Assembly (NCBI RefSeq): GCF_011745665.1
Contig: NZ_CP050253.1
Span: 1,029,418-1,093,417 of the forward strand
Origin: Zophobihabitans entericus
GTDB lineage: Bacteria; Pseudomonadota; Gammaproteobacteria; Enterobacterales; Orbaceae
Direction: 5' to 3'
Length of the DNA: 64,000 nt
Shown here: piece after piece, positions 39,682 through 50,370 of the stretch
Layout of the letters: the number at the start of each line of letters is the position of its first letter
Numbering within the stretch: position 1 is the stretch's first letter
The notes under the pieces: model-generated
Told to the model about the DNA's origin: nothing
Seen by the model: the letters and a program-made list of their open reading frames with translations, nothing else
Databases searched by the model: none
Position numbers and translations under genes: made by a program

Positions 39682-40701
39682 ATGAATGAACTCGCTTATT
39701 TATATGGTACACCACAGGTAACTGGTGATTATAAACAGAATTTTGAAGACTTCATCGTTAGAGAAGATTTAGGTTTTGAACCTGATGGTGCAGGTGAACA
39801 CGTGATGGTTTACCTGCGTAAGCGTGATTGTAATACTACATTTGTTGCTGAACATCTGGCTAAATTTGCCGGTATTCATCCTAAAAATGTGAGTTATGCC
39901 GGCTTAAAAGATCGTCACGGAGTCACTGAGCAGTGGTTTGGACTGCATATGCCAGGTAAGGAAACACCTGACTTTAGTCAGTTTACTCTGGAAGGTTGTG
40001 AAGTTTTAACGGTAACCCGACAATCAAAAAAATTACGTACTGGCGTTTTAAAGGGTAACTATTTTATTCTGGTACTACGTAACGTGAGTAACAAAGAGGA
40101 GTTAGAAGCCCGTTTGCAACAAATACAGCAATCTGGAGTTCCTAACTATTTTGGCGAACAGCGTTTTGGGCGTGATAACAGCAATATTAATAATGCGCTT
40201 TTATGGGCGAAAGGTGAAATAAAAGTTAAAGATCGTAATAAACGGAGCTTTTATTTATCCGCTGCGCGTAGTGCTATTTTTAATGATATGGTGAGTGAGC
40301 GAATCATCAGACAGCTGGATAAGAAAGTACTCACTGGTGATGCAATACAACTTGCTGGTCGCGGTAGTTGGTTTGTGGTAAAAGCTGATGAAGTAGAACA
40401 AGTACAAACACGACTGGAAGCTAACGAATTGCGTATTACTGCGCCAATGGTTGGTGATAATGCGCTGGGGAGTCAGTTGGATGCATTATCTTTTGAAGAG
40501 AGCTGTCTGATTGAAAAGTGGCAGCCGCTGCTTAGCTTGTTTAAACAAGAAAGAGTGGAAACGGCCAGACGAGCGATATTATTACAACCAGAACAGCTTG
40601 CCTGGAAATGGCTGGATGCTCAAACAATAGAACTGAATTTTTGGCTTAATGCCGGTAGTTATGCAACAAGTGTTTTGCGTGAACTTATGCAACAAAAATA
40701 A
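39682..40701 (+). CDS. truD: tRNA pseudouridine(13) synthase TruD
   Basis: Makes pseudouridine at position 13 of tRNA-Glu. The 339-residue protein has the TruD catalytic segment [15 protein letters not shown] (Asp at ~79) and the later [14 protein letters not shown] motif. It starts 2 bp after ispF. In most enterics surE follows; here pcm follows directly. Confidence 0.94.
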   Translation: MNELAYLYGTPQVTGDYKQNFEDFIVREDLGFEPDGAGEHVMVYLRKRDCNTTFVAEHLAKFAGIHPKNVSYAGLKDRHGVTEQWFGLHMPGKETPDFSQFTLEGCEVLTVTRQSKKLRTGVLKGNYFILVLRNVSNKEELEARLQQIQQSGVPNYFGEQRFGRDNSNINNALLWAKGEIKVKDRNKRSFYLSAARSAIFNDMVSERIIRQLDKKVLTGDAIQLAGRGSWFVVKADEVEQVQTRLEANELRITAPMVGDNALGSQLDALSFEESCLIEKWQPLLSLFKQERVETARRAILLQPEQLAWKWLDAQTIELNFWLNAGSYATSVLRELMQQK

Positions 40702-40718
40702 ACAAGATTGAGGCTTTG

Positions 40719-41345
40719 ATGTTTAAACTAAAAATACAATCTCTGATTTCATTGTTACGCCAGCAAGGAATAAAAGATGAGCGTGTATTGCAAGCTATTG
40801 CCTCAGTTCCAAGACAACGATTTATTGATGAAGCTCTGTCTCATCAGGCTTATGATAATCGTTCTTTACCTATTGGCGCAGGTCAGACAATCTCTCAGCC
40901 TTATATTGTGGCTAAAATGACGGAGCTATTACAGCTTAAACCTGATTCTAAAGTACTGGAAATTGGTACCGGGTCTGGTTATCAGACTGCGGTTCTGTCA
41001 CAGATGGTTAACCATGTATGCTCTATTGAGAGAATTAAAAGTTTACAGTGGAATACCAAAAGACGCTTTAAGCAACTGGATTTACATAATATCTCTACTC
41101 GTCATGGTGATGGCTGGCTTGGCTGGCCGGAAAGAGCGCCATTTGACGGAATTATTGTGACAGCCGCAGCAGCAGAGATACCACAAGATTTAGTGTTACA
41201 ACTGGCTGATAAAGGACGTCTGGTAATTCCTGTGGGTGAGTCTCAGCAAACTTTAAAAGTTATTGAACGTGATAAAGATCGCTTTAAAGTTACTGTGGTT
41301 GAAAATGTTAATTTTGTTCCTCTGGTCAAAGGGGATTTAGCTTAA
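40719..41345 (+). CDS. pcm: Protein-L-isoaspartate O-methyltransferase
   Basis: SAM-dependent repair enzyme for isoaspartyl residues in aged proteins. I chose the ATG at 40719, with TTGAGG just upstream, over the TTG immediately before it. The 208-residue length matches E. coli. SAM motif I is [15 protein letters not shown]; the substrate-side [17 protein letters not shown] and the end VPLVKGDLA are conserved. It lies 17 bp after truD without surE, and no nlpD or rpoS follows. Confidence 0.95.
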   Translation: MFKLKIQSLISLLRQQGIKDERVLQAIASVPRQRFIDEALSHQAYDNRSLPIGAGQTISQPYIVAKMTELLQLKPDSKVLEIGTGSGYQTAVLSQMVNHVCSIERIKSLQWNTKRRFKQLDLHNISTRHGDGWLGWPERAPFDGIIVTAAAAEIPQDLVLQLADKGRLVIPVGESQQTLKVIERDKDRFKVTVVENVNFVPLVKGDLA

Positions 41346-41476
41346 GATCGATTGTTTTACAAATTTTTACAACTTCATACAACAAAGTAACAACTATTTT
41401 ATACCTGAGCAGTAAATTAATTTGTGTCAGATAGAGCGAAATGATATTTACTGTTAAGTCTACTTTGAGGTAAATC

Positions 41477-42385
41477 ATGTTATATGGTTTTGATGTCGGC
41501 GGGACAAAGATTGAACTCGCTGTATTTGACAAAGAGTTAAAAGAAGTCTGGCGTAAACGGGTGCCAACACCTCATCAAAGTTACGAGGCGTTTCTGGATA
41601 TTTTTGTTACTCTGGTAAATGAAGCTGATGAACGATTTCAGTGTCAGGGAACTATCGGGATTGGTGTACCGGGTATTGTTGATATACAAAATAAAACAGT
41701 ATTCACCACGAATATCGACATTGCCAAAAATAAACCCTTTATCTGGGATTTAGAAACACGTTTAAAGCGCAATATTGAAGTCAATAATGATGCCAATTGC
41801 TTTGCTTTATCAGAAGCGTTTACACCAGAGTTGCAACAATATCAACAGGTTTTAGGTGTGATTTTAGGAACCGGGCTTGGCGGTGGGATTGTAACACAGC
41901 ATAAGATTGTATCAGGGCTTAATGGTTGTGCCGGTGAAATCGGGCACTTTAAACTGCCGCTCGATTGTTTACAAATACTTGGTTATGATATTCCTGTTAT
42001 CGCTTGTGGATGTGGTCAGAAAGGGTGTTGTGAGCGCTATTTATCAGGCACCGGCTTTACCTGGTTATATGAACATTTTTATCAGGTTTCGGAAGCTGCA
42101 CCAGACATTATTAAGTTGTATTATCAGGGGCAACCTGAAGCAGTTGAACACGTTGAACGATATTTAGAATTACTTGCTGCATATTTAGCGAATGTTTTAA
42201 TGATTATCGATGCAGACCTGGTAGTAATTGGTGGTGGATTATCTAATTTTGATGAAATTTATCACCAGCTTCCAAATCGTTTAACAAAGTATTTATTAAA
42301 GGTCATGAAGCCGCCACGTATAGAAAAAGCCCGTTATGGGGATTCTGGTGGTGCACGGGGTGCGGCTCTGTTGTGCTTAAAATAG
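41477..42385 (+). CDS. nagK: N-acetyl-D-glucosamine kinase NagK (ROK family)
   Basis: Phosphorylates GlcNAc, mainly that released by murein recycling. The 302-residue ROK protein has the ATP loop FDVGGTKIELAVF, the catalytic NNDANCFALSEA, the glycine-rich LGTGLGGGIVTQ and the zinc motif CGCGQKGCCERYLSG. It aligns along its length with E. coli NagK from memory, including LVVIGGGLSNF. The next gene (MuiA-like) follows by 17 bp and recD after that, so they may be one operon, though the functions are unrelated. Confidence 0.92.
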   Translation: MLYGFDVGGTKIELAVFDKELKEVWRKRVPTPHQSYEAFLDIFVTLVNEADERFQCQGTIGIGVPGIVDIQNKTVFTTNIDIAKNKPFIWDLETRLKRNIEVNNDANCFALSEAFTPELQQYQQVLGVILGTGLGGGIVTQHKIVSGLNGCAGEIGHFKLPLDCLQILGYDIPVIACGCGQKGCCERYLSGTGFTWLYEHFYQVSEAAPDIIKLYYQGQPEAVEHVERYLELLAAYLANVLMIIDADLVVIGGGLSNFDEIYHQLPNRLTKYLLKVMKPPRIEKARYGDSGGARGAALLCLK

Positions 42386-42402
42386 GAAATTAAGGAAAGA
42401 TT

Positions 42403-44031
42403 ATGAAACCATTAAATAGTACGCTCGGTGTTATCGCATCATCGGTATTACTGGCAACAGCATCAGTATCTGCTGCTGAAATCACCAGTAATGTCTCTCT
42501 TGAACGAGTAAAACTTTTTTTAAATGGCGCTGAATTACAGGGAACGACCAGTGTACAGGTACCACAAGGTGAGAGCGAAATCTTATTAACTCATGTTGCT
42601 AATTATATCAACCCAACATCAATTAATGTTGGTGTGGGTAATGAAGCGATGATCTTATCTACCGCGCTGAGAACTGACTATCTGAGTACTCCTGCAGAAT
42701 CAGAAAAAGTAAAAACTCTGCGTGCTTCTGTCACTCAGCTAAAAGCGGAACAAGATGTATTAAAAGTTAAACTATCTGTAAATAAAGAAGAGATTGCACT
42801 GTTAAAAGGTAATCGTTTTGAAACATTAAAAGGTCAAAACAATACCATTTCAGATGCCAGAACGATGCTAAACTTTGTCAAAGATAATCTGACAACAGCG
42901 TTAATTGAACAACAAACATTACAGTCTCAGTTAGATGAGCTGGCTAAGCGTATTCAAAAAGTTGAAGCTCAAATTACTGATGAGCAAGGTCAGGAACGTA
43001 CTTCTGGTAGTGCGATTGCAGTTAAAATTATTGCTCCAAAAGCGATGACTATTCCGGTGAACGTGACTTATATCACTTCTCAGGCGGGCTGGGTACCAAC
43101 TTATGATGTTCGCGTAAAAGATATTGATTCTCCGGTGATCATTACTTATAAAGCGAATGTTTATCAAAACAGTGGTCTTGACTGGAATGATATTGATTTT
43201 ACTCTATCTTCTGCTAACCCGGTTGAAGGTATTACTGCACCGGTGCCAAGGCCGTGGAATGTTTATCTTTATGATAATATGAAAGGCTCAGGGAATTTTA
43301 GTGGAGCGTTCAGATCAGTAACTACAGATATGCCGATAATGGCCATGGAAAAGTCATCTGTTTCTATGAAACCGAGTTCTGATTTTAAAGATTTTGTGGT
43401 CACTGATACTAACGGTATTAATACACAATATAACGTAAAACTACCTTATACGATTAAAGGTAATAGTAGTAATAATATTATTACTTTAAAAGCGGCTGAA
43501 GTGGCAGCAACTTACCGTTATACCGCAGTACCAAAACTTGATAATAATGCCTTCTTACAAGCGCAAATTGCTGACTGGGATCGTTTAGCGTTATTACCGG
43601 GCAAATCAACCGTGTTCTTTGGTGGTAGTTATATTGGGGAAGGCTATTTAACTACTCAGGGCCTGAAAGAGACATTAGATATTTCACTGGGTCGTGATAA
43701 AAACATTATTATCTCTCGTGATCAAAACCAAAATGAGACTTCTAAGCCTTCATTCTTTGGTAACAACATTTCACGCACATTTGCTTACACGATCAATGTC
43801 AGAAATGCTAAAACATCACCAATTGATTTGACCATACTTGACCAGCTTCCTGTCATTCAAAACAAAACCATTACTTTAGAAGACGCTAAATATGGCGATG
43901 CAGCGTACAATAAAGAAACTGGTCTGCTTGAGTGGAATCTAAAAGTGGCGGCGGGTGAGTCAAAACAATTACCATTTAGTTTTAAAGTGATTTATCCAAA
44001 AGATAAACATGAAAGCGTCATTGGACTTTAA
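42403..44031 (+). CDS. Mucoidy-inhibitor MuiA-like periplasmic protein (DUF4140/DUF4139)
   Basis: A 542-residue exported protein with a clear signal peptide (MKPLNSTLGVIASSVLLATA, cleavage near SAA-E). The N-terminal DUF4140-like part (residues ~28-125) is followed by a coiled-coil segment (~95-200: TLRASVTQLKAEQDVLKVKL), then the DUF4139-like beta domain from ~205 with YITSQAGWVPTYDVRVKD and YKANVYQNSGLDWNDIDFTLS. The family name comes from a Proteus/Escherichia-type mucoidy phenotype; biochemical function is unknown. It lies between nagK and recD in the same direction. Confidence 0.8.
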   Translation: MKPLNSTLGVIASSVLLATASVSAAEITSNVSLERVKLFLNGAELQGTTSVQVPQGESEILLTHVANYINPTSINVGVGNEAMILSTALRTDYLSTPAESEKVKTLRASVTQLKAEQDVLKVKLSVNKEEIALLKGNRFETLKGQNNTISDARTMLNFVKDNLTTALIEQQTLQSQLDELAKRIQKVEAQITDEQGQERTSGSAIAVKIIAPKAMTIPVNVTYITSQAGWVPTYDVRVKDIDSPVIITYKANVYQNSGLDWNDIDFTLSSANPVEGITAPVPRPWNVYLYDNMKGSGNFSGAFRSVTTDMPIMAMEKSSVSMKPSSDFKDFVVTDTNGINTQYNVKLPYTIKGNSSNNIITLKAAEVAATYRYTAVPKLDNNAFLQAQIADWDRLALLPGKSTVFFGGSYIGEGYLTTQGLKETLDISLGRDKNIIISRDQNQNETSKPSFFGNNISRTFAYTINVRNAKTSPIDLTILDQLPVIQNKTITLEDAKYGDAAYNKETGLLEWNLKVAAGESKQLPFSFKVIYPKDKHESVIGL

Positions 44032-44037
44032 TTGTTA

Positions 44038-45930
44038 ATGCATGACTTATATTGTCAGGCTATCGAGCGGGGTTATTTAACCTCGCTCGATGTTCATTTA
44101 GGTCAATTTTTAGCAAGCAGAATGGGCTTTTCTGAGTCTGATCAAAATGATGATCAGGCACTCAGAAAAGCCCGTTTTAGTTTTCTGGTTGCATGGCTAA
44201 GTGCAGAAAATCGTGCTGGCCATGTCTGTTTAAATCTAAATTACTTAAATCCATCCCGAATCTTTTCTGGTCGTGATTATGAGCTGGTCAATCATATCTG
44301 GACTCAACTTGAAAACCCGACCGGGCAAGACTGGCTGGATATTTTAACTGATAATATTACGGTGAGTGGCGGCAGTGAAAATACACCGCTTATCTTATGG
44401 CAGTCCCGCCTTTATTTTCAGCGTATGTGGCTGGATGAAAGTCTTGTGGCGGATTATTTTTTACAAGCCAGCCAAACAATGTCAGAAGTATCCGGTCAAT
44501 TACCGGTAATTTTAGATCAGCTATTCCCTGAGCAAAACAGAGAGATTGACTGGCAAAAAGTGGCTGTAGCTGTTGCCTTAACCAGAAAGGTTGCTATTAT
44601 TTCTGGTGGCCCGGGGACAGGTAAAACAACCACTGTAGCCAAATTATTAGCGGCGTTATATTTGTCACAAATTGATACGTATTCATCTTTGCGAATTGTC
44701 GCTGCAGCACCAACGGGTAAAGCGGCGGCTCGTTTAACTGAGTCTCTTAGTCAGGCTTTTACTGCGTTGCCGGTGAGTGATGAATTACGCCAGTCTTTAC
44801 CACAAGAGGCACTGACACTCCACCGTTTACTGGGTGCTAAGCAAAATCAACGTAGCGTTATACATAATGCTGATAATCCACTGCATCTAGATGTGCTAAT
44901 CATTGATGAAGCCTCTATGGTGGATCTATCCATGATGGCTAAAGTGATTGAAGCGTTGCCAGTTCATGCAAGGCTAATTTTAATTGGTGACAGAGAACAG
45001 CTTTCATCCGTTGAAGCTGGTGCGGTACTGGGTGATTTATGCTATTTTGCTCAGTCCGGATATAGTCCGGAAAGGGGAGCAGAACTCGACAGGTTAACTC
45101 ATTATCAGTTACCGACCGAGAAGATGTATTCTCCGGTTTCAGATAGTATTGGTTTATTGCAAAAGAGTTATCGATTTACACAAAGTTCCGGAATAGGGCA
45201 ACTGGCAAATAGTATTAAGCTGGGAGAAGTGGCCGCAGTCAAAAATATCCTGCTACAATCACAATACTCAGATATTGAATACTTTACTTTACATGGTGAA
45301 CAAAACTATCAGCAAGCTATTTCTCATTGTGTGCAAGGTTATCAAACTTACCTTAATTATTTAACCCAAGATATAATTGATCATAGTACAGCTCTGAGTT
45401 ATTTCTCTGAATTTAGAGTACTTTGTGCTTTGCGGGAAGGGCGCTTTGGTGTACAGGGAATCAATCGCCAGATAGAAAACTATCTGACATCTAAACATTA
45501 TCTAAAATCAGTGCAGGATGATCCATGGTATATCGGGCGCCCGGTAATGATTTTAAAGAATAGCCCGGCACTGGGTATTTATAACGGTGATATTGGGATT
45601 ACGCTGTATACAGATGCCAGTAAAACTAAAAAACGTGTTTACTTCCAGCTGGCCGATGGTTCCGTTCAGGGCTTCTCACCTTACCGTTTACCTGAACACG
45701 AAACTGCCTTTGCAATGACGGTACATAAATCACAAGGTTCTGAATTTAATCAGGTTTGTTTTATTATGCCAACAGAGTTTTCACCACTTTTAACCAGATC
45801 ACTATTTTATACCGCAGTCACCCGGGCCAAGCAGAAGTTATTGTTATTTGCTGATCTGCCAGTTTTAGAGAAATCGGTACAAACTCAAATAGAAAGACAA
45901 AGTGGTTTAGTTCAAAAGTTGATTTTTTAA
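44038..45930 (+). CDS. recD: Exodeoxyribonuclease V alpha subunit RecD
   Basis: The fast 5'-3' helicase of RecBCD. I chose ATG 44038, 6 bp past the preceding stop; the TTG at 44032 is less likely. The 631-residue product has Walker A GGPGTGKTTT (~190), Walker B IDEASMVD, motif III-type LIGDREQLSSVEAG, and the SF1 C-terminal VHKSQGSEF and YTAVTRAKQKL. No recB or recC neighbours it, unlike in E. coli where recB precedes recD. It converges on srlR with a 23-bp gap. Confidence 0.93.
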   Translation: MHDLYCQAIERGYLTSLDVHLGQFLASRMGFSESDQNDDQALRKARFSFLVAWLSAENRAGHVCLNLNYLNPSRIFSGRDYELVNHIWTQLENPTGQDWLDILTDNITVSGGSENTPLILWQSRLYFQRMWLDESLVADYFLQASQTMSEVSGQLPVILDQLFPEQNREIDWQKVAVAVALTRKVAIISGGPGTGKTTTVAKLLAALYLSQIDTYSSLRIVAAAPTGKAAARLTESLSQAFTALPVSDELRQSLPQEALTLHRLLGAKQNQRSVIHNADNPLHLDVLIIDEASMVDLSMMAKVIEALPVHARLILIGDREQLSSVEAGAVLGDLCYFAQSGYSPERGAELDRLTHYQLPTEKMYSPVSDSIGLLQKSYRFTQSSGIGQLANSIKLGEVAAVKNILLQSQYSDIEYFTLHGEQNYQQAISHCVQGYQTYLNYLTQDIIDHSTALSYFSEFRVLCALREGRFGVQGINRQIENYLTSKHYLKSVQDDPWYIGRPVMILKNSPALGIYNGDIGITLYTDASKTKKRVYFQLADGSVQGFSPYRLPEHETAFAMTVHKSQGSEFNQVCFIMPTEFSPLLTRSLFYTAVTRAKQKLLLFADLPVLEKSVQTQIERQSGLVQKLIF

Positions 45931-45953
45931 CTATTTGATTTTATTGGAGAAAT

Positions 45954-46724
45954 TTAAATTTTCACCTGAATCACATTAATCCCTAACTTATTGAAAGTAC
46001 TCACATATTTTGGATCAACCTGATCATCTGTAATAATGGTATGGACAGTTTTTAGTGAGCAAACCACATTTGGCCCACGACGACCAAATTTTGAAGAGTC
46101 AACCAGCAGGATAACTTTTGCGGCAGCTTTACACATTGCCACACTACCATTACAGCTCTCATTAAATGTGGTCACACCTGCTGTTAAATCCACACCATCA
46201 GCCCCCATAAATAGTTTATCAAATGCGTATTGACTAAACTCTGCTTCAGCTATGGTATTACTATTATGGAAAGAAGCAGATTTACGACGGAAAGTACCAC
46301 CAGAAAGAATAAAGGTCTGATTGTTATCAACCGTCACCAGCTCATTAATCATATGCAGGCTGTTGGTCATAATAGTCAGATTATCAAATTTAGCCAGCAT
46401 TGGAATCATTTGTGCCACAGTGCTGCCGGCATCAAAAATCAGAGAATCACCTTCATGAATTAATTTGGCCGCTTCTTCTGCAATTTTCTTTTTAGCTGAA
46501 GTATTGATGTAAGTTTTATGGTCAATAGGTTGATCGCCAACTTCTTTATTCAAGATAGCACCGCCATAAGTTCTAATCACCAGCCCGTTATCAGATAGTT
46601 GTGTCAGGTCTTTACGGATCGTGGTACCGGTCGTATTAAAATATTCCGCTAACTGATCAACCATCGCATTACCGTTGGACTGCAGGTAATTTAAAATTGC
46701 TGCTTGTCTCTCTTTTACTTTCAT
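45954..46724 (-). CDS. srlR: Glucitol operon repressor SrlR (DeoR family)
   Basis: A 256-residue DeoR repressor with an N-terminal winged helix ([20 protein letters not shown]) and the DeoR sugar-phosphate sensor ([25 protein letters not shown]). It aligns well from memory with E. coli SrlR, including [12 protein letters not shown] and KSASFHNS. It is the last gene of srlAEBDM-R. A CTTTC-N5-GAAAG element in its upstream gap suggests autoregulation. The gutQ that follows in E. coli is absent. Confidence 0.92.
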   Translation of the reverse strand: MKVKERQAAILNYLQSNGNAMVDQLAEYFNTTGTTIRKDLTQLSDNGLVIRTYGGAILNKEVGDQPIDHKTYINTSAKKKIAEEAAKLIHEGDSLIFDAGSTVAQMIPMLAKFDNLTIMTNSLHMINELVTVDNNQTFILSGGTFRRKSASFHNSNTIAEAEFSQYAFDKLFMGADGVDLTAGVTTFNESCNGSVAMCKAAAKVILLVDSSKFGRRGPNVVCSLKTVHTIITDDQVDPKYVSTFNKLGINVIQVKI

Positions 46725-46791
46725 TATTTACCCATAGCTTTAAATCATTATTGCTGCATAAGATATAATATTTCACAATAAAATAAAACTA

Positions 46792-46806
46792 CTTTCGAAA
46801 TGAAAG
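46792..46806. promoter_or_regulatory. Putative SrlR operator upstream of srlR
   Basis: CTTTC-GAAAT-GAAAG has the same half-sites as two elements upstream of srlA (50190 and 50322). It sits in the 90-bp srlM-srlR gap and could control an internal promoter. Confidence 0.5.
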
Positions 46807-46814
46807 ATTTTATT

Positions 46815-47189
46815 TTACGATTTATTAATGGTTAAGGCGATTTCAAGTGCACTTTGACAGGCACTTTGGTCAGGGAAGACGGTTTTAGGATCGATATCTT
46901 TCAGGTTCATACCATGGAGTTGTTCAATGGGTTTTGGTAAGGCAAAAACCGTTAAACCTTTCATAAGAACAGAATCAATCACATTGTAATTTTCATCAAA
47001 GGAGAGGGCAACTAAAACACGTGGCTGGAAACGTCTGCCTTTACTTCTACCAACACCTAAATATTTTCCTTTCTGCATGGCTAGAAAAGCATTATTAAAG
47101 CGCCGAATCTGAAACCAGCTTAAAAAGATCTGTAATATCCAGGCGATAATTGCTAACGTGATGAGTGCTGTTGTGGTATTCATTGGCAA
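46815..47189 (-). CDS. srlM: Glucitol operon activator GutM/SrlM
   Basis: A 124-residue protein with one N-terminal membrane helix (ALITLAIIAWILQIFLSWFQ) and a GutM-family body including FNNAFLAMQKGKYLGVGRSKGR (split here as in the family). In E. coli GutM activates srl transcription by an unclear, possibly membrane-linked route. It lies between srlD and srlR as in enterics. Confidence 0.88.
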   Translation of the reverse strand: MPMNTTTALITLAIIAWILQIFLSWFQIRRFNNAFLAMQKGKYLGVGRSKGRRFQPRVLVALSFDENYNVIDSVLMKGLTVFALPKPIEQLHGMNLKDIDPKTVFPDQSACQSALEIALTINKS

Positions 47190-47284
47190 TTATTCCTCTA
47201 AGTCTGATGAAATTACAGGGCCATAAGACCCTGCATAGTTGGATGATAATAGCACAAATTACCATTTATCGCATTACTGCAAGG

Positions 47285-48064
47285 CTAGAACATCACTTGC
47301 CCACCAGTAATATTGATCGACTGGCCGGTACAATATGATGCTTTATCACTTGCATAAAATAGCAGAACATTAAGCACATCCTGATAATCACAGCCACGTT
47401 TTAGCGGCACTTTATCAATATAAGTTTGCTCTACTTCTGATTCAGCAATACCAAGTTTTTTAGCGTATTGAGGAATCAGTGACTGGAACATTGGTGATTT
47501 TAGTAAATTACCCAGCATAAGAGAATTCACTGTAATGCCATATTCAGCTAGATCCAGAGCTAAGGATTGAGTCAGCCCCACACCACCAAATTTTGCGGCA
47601 CTATAACCAGAGTTATGTTTACTGCCCACTTTTCCTGACTTAGAGTTAATCTGGATGATACGCCCGGCAGTTTTATGCTTCAGCATAATACGTGCAGTCT
47701 CTCTCGCACACAGGAAGTAGCCGGTTAAGTTAACAGCAATAGATAAATTAAAGTCCGTCAGTTTAAATGTGTTAATTGGAGATGCTGTTGCAACACCTGC
47801 GCTATAAACCATTAAATCTACATGATGAAATGTTTCTTCAATTGACTTGTAGAGATTGATAACATCATCTTCATTTGTCGCATCAACTTTAAAACCTTTT
47901 GCTGTACCTGCACCATGTTTTTGGTTAATTTCTTCCGCCACTTTATTGGCATTATCCTGATTCAGGTCTGCAACTGCGACTTGATAGCCTGCATCTGCCA
48001 CCCCTTTACATAAAAATGCACCCAGGGTTTGCCCACCGCCGATAATAACAGCAACTTGTTTCAT
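47285..48064 (-). CDS. srlD: Sorbitol-6-phosphate 2-dehydrogenase
   Basis: NAD-dependent SDR enzyme oxidising glucitol-6-phosphate to fructose-6-phosphate. It has 259 residues like E. coli SrlD, with the cofactor loop GGGQTLGAFLC, the catalytic INSKSGKVGSKHNSGYSAAK and the conserved end YCTGQSINITGGQVMF. It follows srlB by 41 bp. Confidence 0.95.
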   Translation of the reverse strand: MKQVAVIIGGGQTLGAFLCKGVADAGYQVAVADLNQDNANKVAEEINQKHGAGTAKGFKVDATNEDDVINLYKSIEETFHHVDLMVYSAGVATASPINTFKLTDFNLSIAVNLTGYFLCARETARIMLKHKTAGRIIQINSKSGKVGSKHNSGYSAAKFGGVGLTQSLALDLAEYGITVNSLMLGNLLKSPMFQSLIPQYAKKLGIAESEVEQTYIDKVPLKRGCDYQDVLNVLLFYASDKASYCTGQSINITGGQVMF

Positions 48065-48105
48065 ATATACACCTTAAAAATTAAATAATTGTTTAAATCG
48101 ATTCG

Positions 48106-48474
48106 TTAATTAGCCAGAATTTTTATGCTGTTACCAGCTACGATATCTGTCGGAATTTCCCCTTTTACGTGCACAGTTCCTGGTAGTTCAGCCTCAGAAC
48201 TGCCATCAAAACGAATGGTGACATGACCTAGTTCACGTAAGTTCTGTTCGGCAACGTCACCCACTGCGGTAATGGTGTATTGATTATCACCCAACTGAAT
48301 TGTCTGATTATTTGACAGGTTGCCATCGAGCTGGCTATGAGTATGAATAAAGCAGTAATCTGCTAAATCAGCCGGCGCTCCTTCCCGAAAAGTAATCATC
48401 ATGCCATCGGCCAGCGCATCAGCTGCAAACTCGCCAATAGTGGTTATGGTTGATTGATAAATCGTTTTAGACAT
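48106..48474 (-). CDS. srlB: Glucitol-specific PTS enzyme IIA
   Basis: Takes phosphate from HPr-His and passes it to the SrlE EIIB domain. I chose the ATG at 48474, with AAAGG upstream; a 10-residue longer start is unsupported. The 122-residue product matches E. coli SrlB, with EGAPADLADYCFIHTH carrying the active-site His and ELGHVTIRFDG conserved. Confidence 0.93.
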   Translation of the reverse strand: MSKTIYQSTITTIGEFAADALADGMMITFREGAPADLADYCFIHTHSQLDGNLSNNQTIQLGDNQYTITAVGDVAEQNLRELGHVTIRFDGSSEAELPGTVHVKGEIPTDIVAGNSIKILAN

Positions 48475-48528
48475 AGAGGTACCTTTTAATCTATAACCGG
48501 GCACAGTTTTTTAACTGTGCCCTAATAT

Positions 48529-49521
48529 TTACTGATAAATAAAGAACGAGACAGCCCAGGCAACGAGCACTGTTGGCGCACCTGTTAAGAAACGTCCAAC
48601 AAGGACTGATGGAACACCAACACGCACGGTATCTTGTTTCGCTTCAGCAAGGGATAAGCCGACCGGAATAAAGTCACAAGCTGCTTGCGCATTAATTGCA
48701 AATAGTGCCGGAAGTGCTAAATGCGGTGGAATATTACCCAGTCCAATTTGTACCCCAACTAATGTCCCGATAACTTGCGCAATAACAGCACCTGGGCCTA
48801 AGAATGGTGAAAGTAATGGGAAAGAACAAATCAGCGCTAGAATTACTAGTCCAATTGGGTTATTGGCTAAGGGAACAAGACCATGAGCGATCAGGTCACC
48901 AAGTCCCGAGGCAATAATAATTCCGATTAATGCAGATACGAATGCCATAAATGGCAGGATAGTTTTGATAACTGTATCAATAGTGTCACGTCCAGCCTGG
49001 AAGAAGATCGCTACGCCAGATCCCATCCCAATACCAATTTTTGCCAGTAAACCATCACTTTGTTCAGTGATTTTCTTAGTGGTATCGTAATCTTTATGTT
49101 TTGCTGGCTCAGCTGCTGGAGCTGGGGATGCCGCTTTACTTTGAGCATCTTTTTCGTCGATCAATTTGATGTTATTTGGCTTAACACCAGAAACATAAAT
49201 ATCTTCTAAAATATATTGTGCTAAAGGACCTGATTTCCCTGTCGCGTGGATATTTAGTGTTGGAACACGATTTTTAGGGTAGATTCCACAGCGCAAGGTA
49301 CCGCCACAGTCAATAACTGCAATCCCAATCTCTTCTCTTGGTGGTTCACCCTCTTTAAATCCGTCAATCGCTTCCCAGCCGGTCACCTCAATCAGGCGAT
49401 CTACTACTGCTGGACGTGTTCCGGCAGCAATATAAACAATTTTTTTACCTTCAATGATAGGAAGTTCTAATGGACCACCCCAACCAGCTTCACCTTTTTC
49501 TATGCGTACAAACTTAGTCAT
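48529..49521 (-). CDS. srlE: Glucitol PTS enzyme IIBC (SrlE)
   Basis: A 330-residue protein with an N-terminal EIIB domain (~1-130; phospho-Cys in [18 protein letters not shown]), an Ala/Pro-rich linker (~125-140) and a C-terminal membrane domain (~180-330; [35 protein letters not shown]). With SrlA it forms the permease that imports and phosphorylates sorbitol. Confidence 0.95.
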   Translation of the reverse strand: MTKFVRIEKGEAGWGGPLELPIIEGKKIVYIAAGTRPAVVDRLIEVTGWEAIDGFKEGEPPREEIGIAVIDCGGTLRCGIYPKNRVPTLNIHATGKSGPLAQYILEDIYVSGVKPNNIKLIDEKDAQSKAASPAPAAEPAKHKDYDTTKKITEQSDGLLAKIGIGMGSGVAIFFQAGRDTIDTVIKTILPFMAFVSALIGIIIASGLGDLIAHGLVPLANNPIGLVILALICSFPLLSPFLGPGAVIAQVIGTLVGVQIGLGNIPPHLALPALFAINAQAACDFIPVGLSLAEAKQDTVRVGVPSVLVGRFLTGAPTVLVAWAVSFFIYQ

Positions 49522-49536
49522 GATTATCTCTCCTAA

Positions 49537-50085
49537 TTAAAGATGAACTTTTCTATCTAAAGTAATACCCATTTTTTTCTCAAAAATGGTGGTTGTAAGA
49601 TCAGTCACCCAACCGCGGAAGAAGTTAGTAACGATACCGACTAAGAAGTAACTTACAGCAAGAGGACCAAGTGGTAGACCAAGTTGTGTCAAGCCACTGG
49701 CAATACCTAAATACACAAATAATTCACCTGGATTTACGTGAGGGAATAAACCATTCATTGAGTGACACGCATAAGATGACGCAGCGTAGTAACTTGGTTT
49801 ATAAAACTCAGGCATGAAACGACCTAAACTTAGGGTCATTGGATTACAAAAGACAAAAGTACCAACGAGAGGTAAAACTAAATAGCGTGCGATAACATTT
49901 CCTGCACAGGCTTGAGCTAAACGTTCAATTCGATCTTGTCCTACCAGTTTAATCACGGCATTCATTACAACGAGTAAAGAAATAAGTAAAGGTAAAATAC
50001 CCATCACCATTCCAACAAATACTTTACCGCCTTCCTGGAATAAACCTATGAACCATTCAGCGCCAAAAGAGATAGCATCAATCAT
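49537..50085 (-). CDS. srlA: Glucitol PTS enzyme IIC2 (SrlA)
   Basis: First gene of the operon; a 182-residue membrane protein with about four to five helices and the family segment [32 protein letters not shown] sits 6 bp before the ATG. It is followed by srlE after 15 bp. The 420-bp upstream region carries operator-like repeats and a CRP site. Confidence 0.95.
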   Translation of the reverse strand: MIDAISFGAEWFIGLFQEGGKVFVGMVMGILPLLISLLVVMNAVIKLVGQDRIERLAQACAGNVIARYLVLPLVGTFVFCNPMTLSLGRFMPEFYKPSYYAASSYACHSMNGLFPHVNPGELFVYLGIASGLTQLGLPLGPLAVSYFLVGIVTNFFRGWVTDLTTTIFEKKMGITLDRKVHL

Positions 50086-50189
50086 TATGCCTCCTATTAT
50101 TGAGTAAAATTGTTTGCATTAATTAGCGTGAAAAATATTATCATTATGAAATTTTTATTTCTTTTAAGTGGATCACATTTAAAGAAAAA

Positions 50190-50206
50190 TCTTTCATAAT
50201 GAAAGA
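50190..50206. promoter_or_regulatory. Putative SrlR operator 1 upstream of srlA
   Basis: TCTTTCATAATGAAAGA is a perfect 8-bp inverted repeat around one base. The half-sites CTTTC/GAAAG recur at 50322 and before srlR. Confidence 0.55.
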
Positions 50207-50321
50207 AATATCTTTTAAATAAATTATTAAAAGTTTTATTTGTGAATTATAAAATGAATATATATGAAAGAATATGGACCAGATATCGTTGTTTTTAATT
50301 TTGAGAATAGAGAAAGAATTT

Positions 50322-50337
50322 TCTTTCTTATGAAAGC
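50322..50337. promoter_or_regulatory. Putative SrlR operator 2 upstream of srlA
   Basis: TCTTTCTTATGAAAGC has the same half-sites with a 4-bp centre. It lies about 130 bp from operator 1 and just downstream of the predicted srl transcription start, an arrangement that would allow looping. Confidence 0.5.
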
Positions 50338-50370
50338 TAATTTGGCTGAATATAAAAATGAAACGTAATC

